This document shows, piece after piece, positions 1-8,210 of a DNA stretch of 64,000 nt (within the stretch, counting starts at the first letter, position 1; the number at the start of each line of letters is the position of its first letter). Source of the DNA: Massospora cicadina (taxonomy: Eukaryota > Entomophthoromycota > Entomophthoromycetes > Entomophthorales > Entomophthoraceae); assembly GCA_022478985.1 (NCBI GenBank), contig JAKSZP010012140.1:41435-105434 (forward strand). The letters run 5' to 3'. The notes below the pieces were generated by a model. That model saw only the letters and a program-made list of their open reading frames with translations, made no database searches and was not told the origin of the DNA. The translations under genes were made by a program, and so were the position numbers.

Positions 1-431
1 AAGAAAAAAGATTTTCATGAACAGTTCAATAATGAGGATTTGGAATTGTATTATGAAGAGAATTCCTCAAAAACCTGGAAAGAGAGAGAGATCTATCAGT
101 TCAAGACTATTTACACTTGATATAAAAATTTCTAATCTACATATACATTTTGAGCGCGTCAAGGAGACCACTAGAAGAGCACAGTAAGCTTCCATTCCAA
201 TAGTGAGAGGACCTTCACCCATAGTGAATCTTAAATCTGCCATAAAGGATTTGAAAATGAATTTTTTTCTCAAGTAAGAGAATGGGATAAACATTTGGCT
301 CTGAATGATTATGGAGAGCATTTAGATAGCATGAAAGCAGGCTGTTTAATATGGACAAGAGTATAGACAAGTTGAAGGAATAACCGCATACTATACCAGA
401 ACCTACCTTTACTTAAATAGTCACACATTTA
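1..431. other. No gene recognised; presumed 5' part of E1 gag
   Basis: This stretch precedes the recognisable capsid homology of E1. By comparison with E3 and E6 it should encode the coiled-coil N-terminal part of Gag, but no convincing reading frame survives. No LTR, tRNA or promoter was recognised. Confidence 0.3.
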
Positions 432-510
432 AGAAACAGGTATTGACATTGATGAATCCCCCCCTCGGGTTGGGACCATCTAGTACTAAAAAAAAGAGAC
501 AGGTATTGAC
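432..510 (+). mobile_element. Ultrashort retroposon insertion 1 with 16-bp target-site duplication
   Basis: A 47-base insert (448-494) ends in CCATCTAGTACTA plus an A-tail. It is flanked by direct repeats at 432-447 and 495-510 sharing ACAGGTATTGAC, 15 of 16 bases identical. It is the longest of four inserts in the window with the same 3' end; its 5' extension is C-rich followed by GGGTTGGGA. The TSD and A-tail fit target-primed reverse transcription with extreme 5' truncation. Confidence 0.85.
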
Positions 511-561
511 CACTCACTGACTGCCATGCAACCGCTCATGTGCGTACAGACCCAATGAAGA

Positions 562-935
562 AGATCCTAACTTCAGACCTTACTTTAAGGCCATGTACAC
601 ACCTGGAGAAGGAACACTTGTAGTTTTCCTTAAGATTCGCAAAGAACAGCATGGATGGCACTAGCGACCGCCAAAAGGCTTGTTATGCGCAAGGGTGTAT
701 GAGTTTTGAGGCTCAAGAAAACCTTTGCGCGAGCCTACAACCTGGACTTACTTGGACCAAAGTAAAGAGCAACCTGCCCTCAGATTTTGGTAGTGAACAA
801 GATGTCCATTACATAAAACAAGAGTCCCTACTTATGAAAATGGGTAAGAACAAGTCAGCAGAAAACTATGACTCTTGCTACTATCTCAAAGCTCAAAAGA
901 TATTACAACGGAAACTATGGATTTACCTACAGCAA
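562..935 (+). pseudogene. Gag capsid fragment of E1 (family A)
   Basis: About 567-650 reads as FKAMYTPGEGT followed by a hydrophobic stretch. A frameshift leads into 651-935, which contains TSDRQKA, a tryptophan-containing segment and FGS. The same landmarks in the same order occur in the E6 capsid (FIPGEGS, ATDRQKAKHILSCLG, FGSKQA) and in E3 (ATDQQKVKHI, FGSNQ). This identifies the capsid core of the structural Gag protein. At least one frameshift and several lost residues make it non-functional. The ultrashort insertion at 951 lies just downstream. Confidence 0.7.
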
Positions 936-937
936 GA

Positions 938-978
938 ACAGTAATGCTGATCTAGTACTAAAAAAACAGTAATGCTGA
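938..978 (+). mobile_element. Ultrashort retroposon insertion 2 with 13-bp target-site duplication
   Basis: A 15-base insert, TCTAGTACTAAAAAA (951-965), is flanked by perfect direct repeats ACAGTAATGCTGA at 938-950 and 966-978. It has the same 3' end and A-tail as the inserts at 448, 56635 and 57914, and is the shortest of the four. It interrupts the E1 gag relic. Confidence 0.88.
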
Positions 979-1465
979 GTTCATTCTAAAATTATCCAAC
1001 TTTTAAGATGAATATGACACTTAAAAGCAAGTGTGATGCTCTTAATGGCTATCAAAGAAGCATTACTATCATATAAGGACATACAACACGGAGTATAAGT
1101 CAACTGAAACATCACCTTGAAAGACTTAAAAGGCATTAATTTTCCAAAGACAAAGGCGATAAACCAGAGGACAAAAAAATTAAACCAACAGAACGCCTGA
1201 TTCATTGAGAACTGACCTGCAATAAGTGCAATCAACTCAAACTTTTACAATTTTGTCTACTAATTTCCACCTTAAAGAAGGATACGCCCAAAGAGATACT
1301 ATGAACGCTATAAAGTGGGTGGATCTTCATATTGAAGGTCAAGACGATAATGGAGATTTTTTAGCGCTAGCGGTGCCCAACTTAAAAGGGGGAGCTGCCA
1401 CATATCTTTATTTAAAAATTGACCAAACAAAGAGATTATCATAAATAAGAAACCTAATATGGCCC
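979..1465 (+). pseudogene. Lysine-rich Gag tail and capsid-like fragment
   Basis: Around 1130-1225 the + strand is lysine-rich and has a CNKC pair that could be a decayed nucleocapsid knuckle. The open stretch 1226-1444 (72 residues) includes DLHIEGQDDNGDFLALAVP and NLKGGAATYLYLK. This resembles the fungal Gag pattern in which a hydrophobic strand precedes a Gly-Ala-Ala helix. I could not align it to the family A capsid, so it may belong to another retrotransposon inserted here. Weak call from pattern only. Confidence 0.35.
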
Positions 1466-1797
1466 CTAAGCTAACAGCCTAGGAAGCCATATCAAAAGGT
1501 GAGTAAGCTTTGGGAAAATTTTTGTTTGGAGCATACTTTAGCTGGCAGACCATGGCGGACAACATAGGGATTATGGCATCAGCAGAATGTGGCATAAAGA
1601 GATAGAGCTGGGGTTCTCTTCATTAATAAGGCCAGGTTTATCCATCACCTCAATGTATTGAGCAAGTTTCTGCTCAGCAAAAGTGATTAGAGAAGGCACA
1701 CAAGAGAATGACTTGATGCGCTGGTGGGTTTGAAGATAGTTGGTATCAAATATCAAAGTTTTTTGCTGCATCAATGTATTTGCAACTCACACAAAAA
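1466..1797 (-). mobile_element. ORF1-like fragment, inverted partner of 3015-3355
   Basis: The reverse strand encodes IKSFSCVPSLITFAEQKLAQ, then YIEVMDKPGLINEENP. It aligns over its whole length with the + strand block at 3015-3355, at DNA and protein level. The segment around LAQYVEAM and ADAPTPMLSTMVCHL of that partner resembles the C-terminal region of HL-1 and HL-2 (LAEYITAIFMVGN and ANAPTPLLSTLTCTL, spaced almost equally). It is therefore probably a piece of a related ORF1-encoding element. The function of this domain is unknown. Confidence 0.5.
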
Positions 1798-2217
1798 GTG
1801 ATCTCTTCAATTTCATATTTTGCATCTTATTCAAATTCATTTGATATATTATGGATAGGAATTCCCCAACGAGGATCTCCATCACCCCATGAAGATGTTG
1901 ATGATGATAACAGCGATAAAGATTTATACAATGAAGGGTACCATGTGTTAAGGTACCTAGCGCGGTGGCTAACACCTAGGTTAAGAGTCAAAGGAAATTA
2001 TGGAAATACAATGAGTTTAATATAACTGCCTCAAGAAAACTAGCCTACATGTTTTATTAACTCAGGTGATGAAGGAGAGCAGCTGTTGATGGCTACTTTT
2101 AAGAGCTTATAATTGGATAGCAAAAATACAGTCACTACAACGAGCGCTGAGCTCTGAGTTAGTTTGAAGAATCTGACACTAATGTTCTGACCACTGGAAA
2201 CCCTTTTGGAAAAAGTG

Positions 2218-2550
2218 TGACGAAAGTGGATGTGGTGACCCAGAAAGTGAGCTTCTTTGCTGTGATAAACACTGAAACTCCAGCCAACATACTGTCCTAT
2301 AAGTTCATGAAGAGGATGAAGATTTTGGCCAATAGCTACTATACCATGAAGTACTAAACTGACAGAACTGAAATACCCGCGCTTTAGTATTATACTCAGA
2401 GTTACCTTTAGTCTTTGGACGCATGGTAAAAATGGCACCAGAAATGTTTTTGTACAATGACTACTACAACAATCTAATCAGGATGCAGCTCCTCAAGTTT
2501 GGAGCACTGATCGACTTTACAGCCAACACTGTGAGTATCTTGAGTATCAA
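2218..2550 (+). pseudogene. Retropepsin-like protease fragment of E1
   Basis: The + strand reads AVINTETPANILSYKFMKRM, matching MAILDTGSPVNVISSRLMKK of the E6 protease. The C-terminal part (about 2430-2545) reads MFLYNDYYNNLIRMQLL, corresponding to NNDYDMLIGTQFM of E6. Retropepsins need an Asp-Thr/Ser-Gly triad to cleave Gag-Pol; here it has become Asn-Thr-Glu, so the enzyme is dead. Stops and a frameshift separate the two halves. Confidence 0.65.
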
Positions 2551-3014
2551 TTTCTGTTGATTTTTAGTAATGAGGACTCCAAACTGCTAAACAACAGACG
2601 TGTTAGTGGAGACAGATAATTTAATCTACCCCATTAACTACGCCATTACAGAAAAGGGTGTTAAGCAGCTACCCTCCACAGTTAGAGTGGAAGCGAGCCA
2701 CTACTGAGAACTAATGAAACCACGGAGATCTTATCAGGGTATCAATGCTGGATGACCCTGTAGATCAGTGTGGATATTCTGTCAGATTTTATTTTGAAAG
2801 TTTACAATTGAACCAGAAGCTGCGAACAAGAAATAATATTTGACTGTATTCTATGATACAAACTACTTGTGAGAGTTCACCATAATCTTAATAATATTAT
2901 AGCCCAACCAATAAGAGTTCAGAAAGGAAAAATTAAAGCACAGGCCAGAATAACCAGTTGCAATAATAATGACTCAGTACACGCTGTAGGGGACTTTTTT
3001 AAGATCAGGTTTTA
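2551..3014. other. Decayed spacer between E1 protease and RT; no feature seen
   Basis: By position this is the protease-RT linker of E1. Stops occur in all frames and no motif survives. Confidence 0.3.
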
Positions 3015-3355
3015 GCTCACTTTTGGTGTGAGCCGCGCTTGCATCAATGCAGCAAAAACTTCTTTTTAGACCCCCATTATCCTGAAACCTGCTGTCACAT
3101 CAAGTCATTTGTTTGTGTGCCAGCTCTCATCACTTTCTCTGAGCATCAACTTGCTCAATACGTTGAGGCGATGGACACCGCTGGCCTCATTAACGAAGAA
3201 AACCCACAACTATACCTCCTTATGCCTCATGTTGCTGATGCTCCTACCCCGATGTTGTCCACCATGGTCTGCCACCTAAAGCAGGCGCCAGACAAACATT
3301 TCCCAAAAGCTTCCTCGCCATCTGATATGGCTTTCTAGGCTGATAACCTAGAAGC
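3015..3355 (+). mobile_element. ORF1-like fragment, partner of 1466-1797
   Basis: Open from 3039 to 3338 (99 residues), with IKSFVCVPALITFSEHQLAQ, then YVEAMDTAGLINEENPQLYL and ADAPTPMLSTMVCHL. It is inverted relative to the 1466-1797 copy, and both extend to a shared CTAGGCTG end. The Pro-Thr-Pro-x-Leu-Ser-Thr block and its distance from LAQYV match the C-terminal part of the HL-1/HL-2 product. The mariner palindrome begins three bases downstream, at a TA. Confidence 0.5.
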
Positions 3356-3357
3356 TA

Positions 3358-3908
3358 CAAAGTGCATTTAAAAATCTCTGGGACTAACTTTTAAAGACAC
3401 AACTTTACAAATAAATAAACTTTCTTTTATCATAAATTAACATACAACCTTTCCCTCTCTATACATATTTATATTGCTAAAACAATTATTAAAAGGTATG
3501 TACATAGTTCCTATTTTGTATAACCATGTTTAAACCAGCTGTCACATTCTTCTGAATTGTCTCTACTTTATTAAAAGGGTGAACCTTCAGTGCCACCTTC
3601 AGATTATAATTATTTACACTATTCACCAGACTTGGCTCTGTCTAACTTCTTTCTGTTCTCTAATCTGAAGGTGGCACTGAAGGTTCATCCTTTTGATAAA
3701 GTAGAGACAATTCAGAAGAATGTGACAGCTGGTTTAAACATGGCTATACAAAATAGGAACTATGTGCATACCTTTAACAATTGTTTTAGCAATATAAATA
3801 TGTATAGAGAGGGAAAGGTTGTATGTTAATTTATGATAAAAGAAAGTTTATTTATTTTTAAAGTTGTGTCTTTAAAACGTTAGTCCCAGAACTTTTAATT
3901 GCACTATG
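3358..3908. mobile_element. Mariner-derived palindrome (fold-back element)
   Basis: Two nearly identical inverted arms (3358-3606 and 3661-3908, about 249 bp each) surround a 54-bp spacer. Each arm contains the 3' part of a mariner transposase gene and its terminal inverted repeat. The outer ends read CAAAGTGC on the left and GCACTATG on the right. A TA dinucleotide flanks each side (3356-3357 and 3909-3910), as expected for Tc1/mariner insertion. Only a few mismatches separate the arms, far fewer than in the surrounding Gypsy sequence. Transcripts would fold into a long hairpin. Confidence 0.85.
3612..3829 (+). pseudogene. C-terminal fragment of a mariner transposase
   Basis: Reads HYSPDLALSNFFLFSNLKVA, then LKVHPFDKVETIQ and a short tail ending KVVC. 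This matches the classic mariner landmark YSPDLAPxDFFLFPKLK, which holds the third catalytic aspartate of the D,D34D triad. Here that position is Asn (SNFF), so catalysis would be lost. The N-terminal DNA-binding domain and the first two catalytic aspartates are absent. The right arm of the palindrome carries the coding sense; the left arm carries its reverse complement. Confidence 0.8.
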
Positions 3909-3910
3909 TA

Positions 3911-4029
3911 TATTAGGTTTTTTATTTATAAAATCCCTTTTTTTTGGCCCATTAAAATAAAGATGCATGGCGGCTCCCCCTTTTGGGTTTGTCACCACTA
4001 GAGCTAAAAAAGATAAGCTCAGGTTTTGG
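3911..4029 (+). other. Possible longer relative of the ultrashort retroposon 3' end
   Basis: The segment 3970-4009 (C-run, TTTTGGGTTTGTC, ACCACTAGAGCTAAAAAA) resembles the 3' part of ultrashort insertion 1 (C-run, GGGTTGGGACCATCTAGTACTA plus A-tail). I could not find a convincing TSD, only AAAGAT on both sides, so this is a suggestion. Confidence 0.25.
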
Positions 4030-4960
4030 ATGCGACTCCTAAAAACAGAATGAACTTAAAAGCTATCTTAGGATTCAGTGACATATTTGGTTCTGGTTCT
4101 AACAAATATGGTCTCTTAAAGGGCGTAATCCACAAGATAGATACCAGATCAGATATACAGTTCAAATCAAAACCCTACTGGCACTTAAAAAAAGAAGATG
4201 AGTTATTGCTCAAGAACTGAATCAACTAGCCAAAGCAGGACTTAATATTCCATCAAAGAGTCCCGGGTTACACCAATATCTCTAGTATGCAAAAAAGGAT
4301 AGGACTCCTTAAATTAGTCTTGGAATACACCTTTGAACAAAAATAACCAAAAATGATTTTTACCTTTTCCAAGCATAAATGGTACTCTGAAACGCCATTG
4401 AACGACCAAGATAATTCTTGGGGATGAGGTTGGCCAAGAACACAAGAAAATGAGCTATTACCACAGAATCAGAAGAAGTTTGTCCTGATCAGCAGTCAGG
4501 GTTGTATAAGCCAACAGAGATGCAGCAGGGGCTCTGTAACGTTCGTGCTACCTTCCAGTGTATGATGTATCACATTTTTATTGAACTCAAATTTTCCAGG
4601 GTTGATTTAATAAAATGACGTTACTGTGTTCAGCTGAACCTTCCAGAATCATCTTTAATACATCTTCAAAATCTTTACCAGCTGAAATAATCAAATTTGA
4701 AGTTGAAAAGGAGTAATTGCACCTTCCTAAAGGAGCAACTAGAGTTCCTCAGTTTGAGATCAACCCTGAAGAATTAAGCCCCAGGTTGGGAAGGTCAAAG
4801 CAATCGTGGCAATAAAGCCTCCCTAGAAGCTGAGACACAAACAAGTGTTCTTTGTGATGGTAAGATATTTTGGAAATTTATCCCCCATTTTACATACTTG
4901 GCCGCACCCCCTACATACCTGCTGACAAAGAAACAAATTTTTAGTGGGGCCTGTAACAGG
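4030..4960 (+). pseudogene. Reverse transcriptase fragment of E1
   Basis: Around 4200-4330 the sequence reads NQLAKAGLNIPSKSPG then YAKKDRT, corresponding to the fingers block of Gypsy RT. Around 4490-4580 it reads SGLYKPTEMQQGLCNVRATF and FQCMM, the counterpart of GLFEPTQMPQGLCNAPATFQ in E3. The catalytic YxDD box that should follow is unrecognisable. Several stops and frameshifts are present. Confidence 0.7.
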
Positions 4961-4984
4961 AGCAGGCTTTTGAGAGTTTAAAAT

Positions 4985-5330
4985 AATATTGGTTCAGGCG
5001 CCAATTTTGTTATACCGTTATTTTAACAAAACATTTTTCCTCTACACTTGTTTGAGTAAAATTGGGCTTGGAGCGGTATTGGCCTGATTGGACGAAGAAG
5101 GGGTAGACCTCCCAATTGAGTATTATTTAAAGTTTTTAGGAAAGCCAATAAAAACTACAATTCCATGGAGAGAGTGCCTGGTGGTGATATAAAAATCAAG
5201 CATTTCTGACCTTACCTTTATGGGGTACACTTTAAGGTTGTAATGAATAATGTATCACTACTGATTGAAGAGTATGAAGAGCCCCGACGGACGCCTTACC
5301 ATATGGGCAGCACTTCTCCAGGGATAAGAT
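4985..5330 (+). pseudogene. RNase H fragment of E1
   Basis: Position, plus the motif LYGVHFKVVMNNVSLL near 5215-5270 (compare FTIITDHALLRW of E3), identify the C-terminal half of the RNase H domain that removes RNA from the RNA-DNA hybrid. The catalytic Asp of the TDH motif is Asn here. The rest is barely recognisable. Confidence 0.5.
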
Positions 5331-5559
5331 TTTGATATCATCCTCTGAGTAGGGGACAAGCACCCCAACGCTGACAGACTATTGCAATTGCCATTGTTCT
5401 AATTAAATGCGCCAGAGAGAAATTGACTATGCATGAACTTATTGTGCTAACAGAAGATGCATGGTAGGCAAAGACAGATGAGGTGAATACCGTCCTAGAA
5501 AAGCTGTTGCAAAGACACCAGTAATGTTGATGGGAGCCTGCAAAAGAAGGTTCAGAATA
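5331..5559. other. E1 RNase H-integrase linker, no feature seen
   Basis: Decayed coding sequence by position. Antisense open stretches here show no domain signature and are taken as chance. Confidence 0.3.
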
Positions 5560-6017
5560 AATGGTACCCATAAATACAATCCAGAGACCATATGGAACTG
5601 GTGATGAAAGCGCACAAGTACGTCGTTTATGGACAGGTTCAAAAGGTGTTAGCCTACTTGAATAAACGGATTTACTGGGAGTACATGTCTTATGAATCTC
5701 CTAGGATTTGGCAGTATGTATACCTTGCGCAAGTATCCTATCTCTGGAAAAACGCTTTGAGCTCTCCCCAATTCAACTTACAGCTCCATTAGGCAATATG
5801 TCTTTTATTGTGGTGGACCACCTCTAACTGCCTCCAATGGACTAAAGATCATACTTGAAGCATTTGATCACTTTAATAAGTGGTTCAAAGCCTCTTCAGT
5901 TAAAACATATACCACAAGATTAGCAGCTTGATTCCTCTTCAACCAAGTCATAATTAGACATAGATGCTCCTAAATATTTCTTATGGATAATAAAAATTAA
6001 TATCATATGCTATGACT
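5560..6017 (+). pseudogene. Integrase, 5' part, of E1
   Basis: Near 5592-5730 the product VMKAHKYVVYGQVQKVLAYL, then IYWEYM, aligns with the H2C2 zinc-binding region of the E3 integrase (HSTLGHGAVKKTHKWL, CYW). The second His and both Cys are lost. Downstream segments MSFIVVDHL, EAFDHFNKW and LMDNKN match VGPLPTG, LAVDHLTKW and LLLDNVLN of the E3 catalytic core, in mixed frames. The gene stops at the HL-1 insertion and resumes at 7969. Confidence 0.7.
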
Positions 6018-6329
6018 AAGATAATTGGAACTATCTTTTTCGCTTGGCATAACTTTCAGAGCAAATTTTACGGTTAATAAAAGTAAAAAATTAATTGCCC
6101 GCCATAGTTTCACTCCAATGTCACTGGATTCCCCGCCAGCTGCCCCAGTGTGGGGAAGTGGCAAAACTTCCCCCACCATTTTCCGTCCAACAGGAAAACG
6201 CGCTTGGACTAGCTCGCCCAGTCATACCAAACCCCTGGGATAATTTGTTCCTCCCAAGGATTTCGACGCCAACCTTGCTCAAACCTAAGTGGTGCCCCGC
6301 TGCCCCCTAGTGCTCCACCTGAGCAACAT

Positions 6330-7300
6330 GTTTTTTGGCTTTAGTGTCAAATATGGGAAACTTTCCCCCCACAATGACCAAGCATTATCAAAATGGCTCA
6401 GGCGATGATGCATACCGCCTGCTTTATTGACTTCCACCCCTATAAGGGGTGATTTGATATCAGCTTCACCTGTGAAGCTGATGCTGCCACTGTGGCAATG
6501 GTGCCCCTGGTCTTCCAGGATACACCTCTTCCAACAACTCAGATCAGGTTCCCAGAAGACACCACCTTGGTGGTTTAGTTCGCTGCTTTGCCTACCCACC
6601 TTCCCCATGAGGTGCTCCACCAGGAGCTGATGGAAGGTTTGGCAGCCTATGGCTCCAACCCCATCTTTCAATTTATGGTCCCAGATGGGGCCACACGCCT
6701 TGCTGGGCCTCAGGTGTATGCCATGATCAGCCCTGAAATGAACAAAATTTCCCAATTGATCCCCCCTCACGCCGCTATCCCCTCTGCTCCCAATCAACTG
6801 TACTGGGCCCAAATCGAGGGCAGATGGACGATTTGTCCATCCTGTTTTGAGTTAGACCACCCAAAACGCAAGTGCCCATATCTAGCTGCTTCTGACGGCG
6901 CTGATAGTTTGTCTGATGACCACCAATCCGCTGCCCACCCCACGCCAAATCTAACATGGGGTATGATCCTACCTCCCCCTCCCCAAAGCCTGTTGCTGCA
7001 GCTGTACCTGCAACCACCAATCAGCTTCCACCTTGCCCCAGTGCCACACATGACTCTTCCAATCAAGTGCAGGATTGGACCCCAGTTCAATCCCATGCAA
7101 CTTCCAACAAATCAACTAATCCTCAACCTTACGCCAATTCCCCAATTTAATTCAATCAGAACTCATGGGAGCTTTTGGATGAAATCAACGAATCAGGTAA
7201 TATCATTGAAGAATCATCACTGCAAGTCGACCAGTTCTGTAATGCAAAATGGGATGCAGAATGCCCCCCTTGTTTATATTCATTACAGATAAATACCTAA
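6330..7300 (+). pseudogene. ORF1-like protein of HL-1, RRM-like region plus CCHC zinc knuckle
   Basis: In one frame from the ATG at 6393: a cysteine/aromatic segment (HTACFIDFHPYKG), then LPTHLPHEVLHQELMEGL and AAYGSNPIFQFM, typical of RRM-like LINE ORF1 proteins. A perfect CCHC knuckle follows, CPSCFELDHPKRKC (spacing 2-4-4) at about 6838-6880. A Pro/Ala-rich tail continues in another frame from 6956. In-frame stops occur near 6450 and 6578. Such proteins bind element RNA. HL-2 has lost two knuckle cysteines (CSSF and A in place of C), so HL-1 is the better preserved here. Confidence 0.7.
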
Positions 7301-7953
7301 CCATTCTACAGTGACTAGTAGCGTGCAGTAGAAGCAGCTGACACATCAGATTGCCGTCCCCTCTGCAAAGCTGCCACCAAATCTTTGGTGGCGCTCTCAG
7401 GAGGAATTCCGCCTCCTGTTATACCTGAAAACTTACTTTAAAAAGTAAAATTAATGTGAAAAAACTACACAAAAAATGTCACTGACGCTATCCAGAACGT
7501 GGTAACTGTAGCACGGAATCCAAAAGCTAAGATCACCCAAACCAATATTGCCACGTTTGTTAAACTACCAGATGCCCGCATTTGAGCCAAAAAAAACTTG
7601 AGCTGAATATATTACTGTCATTTTTATGGTTGGAAAAACTTGGATACCAATCATCAAATATATTGAACCACATATCACCGATGCACCAATGCCCTCACTA
7701 TCTACCTTGACATGCACCTGCTCTGGGTAGAGATAGATGCTGCCATAGATGAGCCCCTCAAACCCCCTCCCCTTCCACCATGGATGGATAAGCGGTCTCC
7801 GCTACCCACCTGGTTGGATATGTTGTTAGGTACAATTCAATCGATCTGTCCATTTTGGGCATTTTAATTTAGAACCAATTATTTACATTAGTTTTAGTTC
7901 TTAGTTTGGTAATGTCCATCCCCTGGTTGGCTTACCTCAGTTAAATAATGAGA
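7301..7953 (+). pseudogene. C-terminal ORF1 region and 3' UTR of HL-1
   Basis: Comparison with HL-2 shows conserved coding character to about 7800, including a segment equivalent to LAEYITAIFMVGN and ANAPTPLLSTLTCTL. It related by eye to the fragments at 1466-1797 and 3015-3355. Beyond about 7830 the two copies still align (TTTAGTTTGGTAATGT, CATCCCCTGG) to the terminal GTTAAATAA, which I take as the 3' UTR and simple tail. Confidence 0.6.
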
Positions 7954-7968
7954 AAGCTAATTAGAACT

Positions 7969-8210
7969 TTTTGGAGCAAAGCAATAGTTAACCACTCCTA
8001 AAATTATCTTTTATGGCAGCGTCAAGTGAACAAATGGAAGCTTAGGAGGGATACTGGGAAGATGGCCCTCAACTAATTGGTTGGTATGAGATCAGTTGGT
8101 ACCCTCCGTATTGTTGGCTTACAAGCTTAGTCACCACAGAACAATTGAGTTATCCCCTTATAAGCCCTATATATAGGTAGAAGAAGCACTGCCAACCCTG
8201 CTTACACCAA
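7969..8210 (+). pseudogene. Integrase, 3' part, of E1
   Basis: After the HL-1 TSD, the frame reading GRWPSTNWLVWDQLVPSVLL and AYKLSHHRTIELSPY aligns with the E3 integrase segment SDPARWNHYLPSALLAYRVS, CVIKMSPFEALYG. This is the end of the catalytic core. It contains several stops. Its presence on the far side of HL-1 shows that HL-1 inserted into integrase. Confidence 0.7.

Larger units (their letters stand above)
6018..7968 (+). mobile_element. HL-1: ORF1-only non-LTR retroelement with target-site duplication
   Basis: The element body is 6033-7953 (1921 bp), between AAGATAATTGGAACT (6018-6032) and AAGCTAATTAGAACT (7954-7968), a 15-bp TSD with two mismatches. It splits the E1 integrase, which is recognisable on both sides. 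The second copy, HL-2 (51488-53409), is colinear from the 5' end to the 3' GTTAAATAA end and has nearly the same length (1922 bp). It has no LTRs, no RT and no endonuclease; the only coding content is a Gag/ORF1-like protein. Confidence 0.85.

Noticed and set aside
3358..3908. Interpretation of the palindrome as an assembly artefact
   Set aside because: Not excluded, but the arms differ at several positions and each outer end has the mariner terminal repeat plus TA, which a simple read fold-back would not require.
6285..6812. 175-codon antisense frame across HL-1
   Set aside because: It is the reverse complement of the ORF1 coding strand. The sense strand has the CCHC knuckle and is conserved with HL-2.
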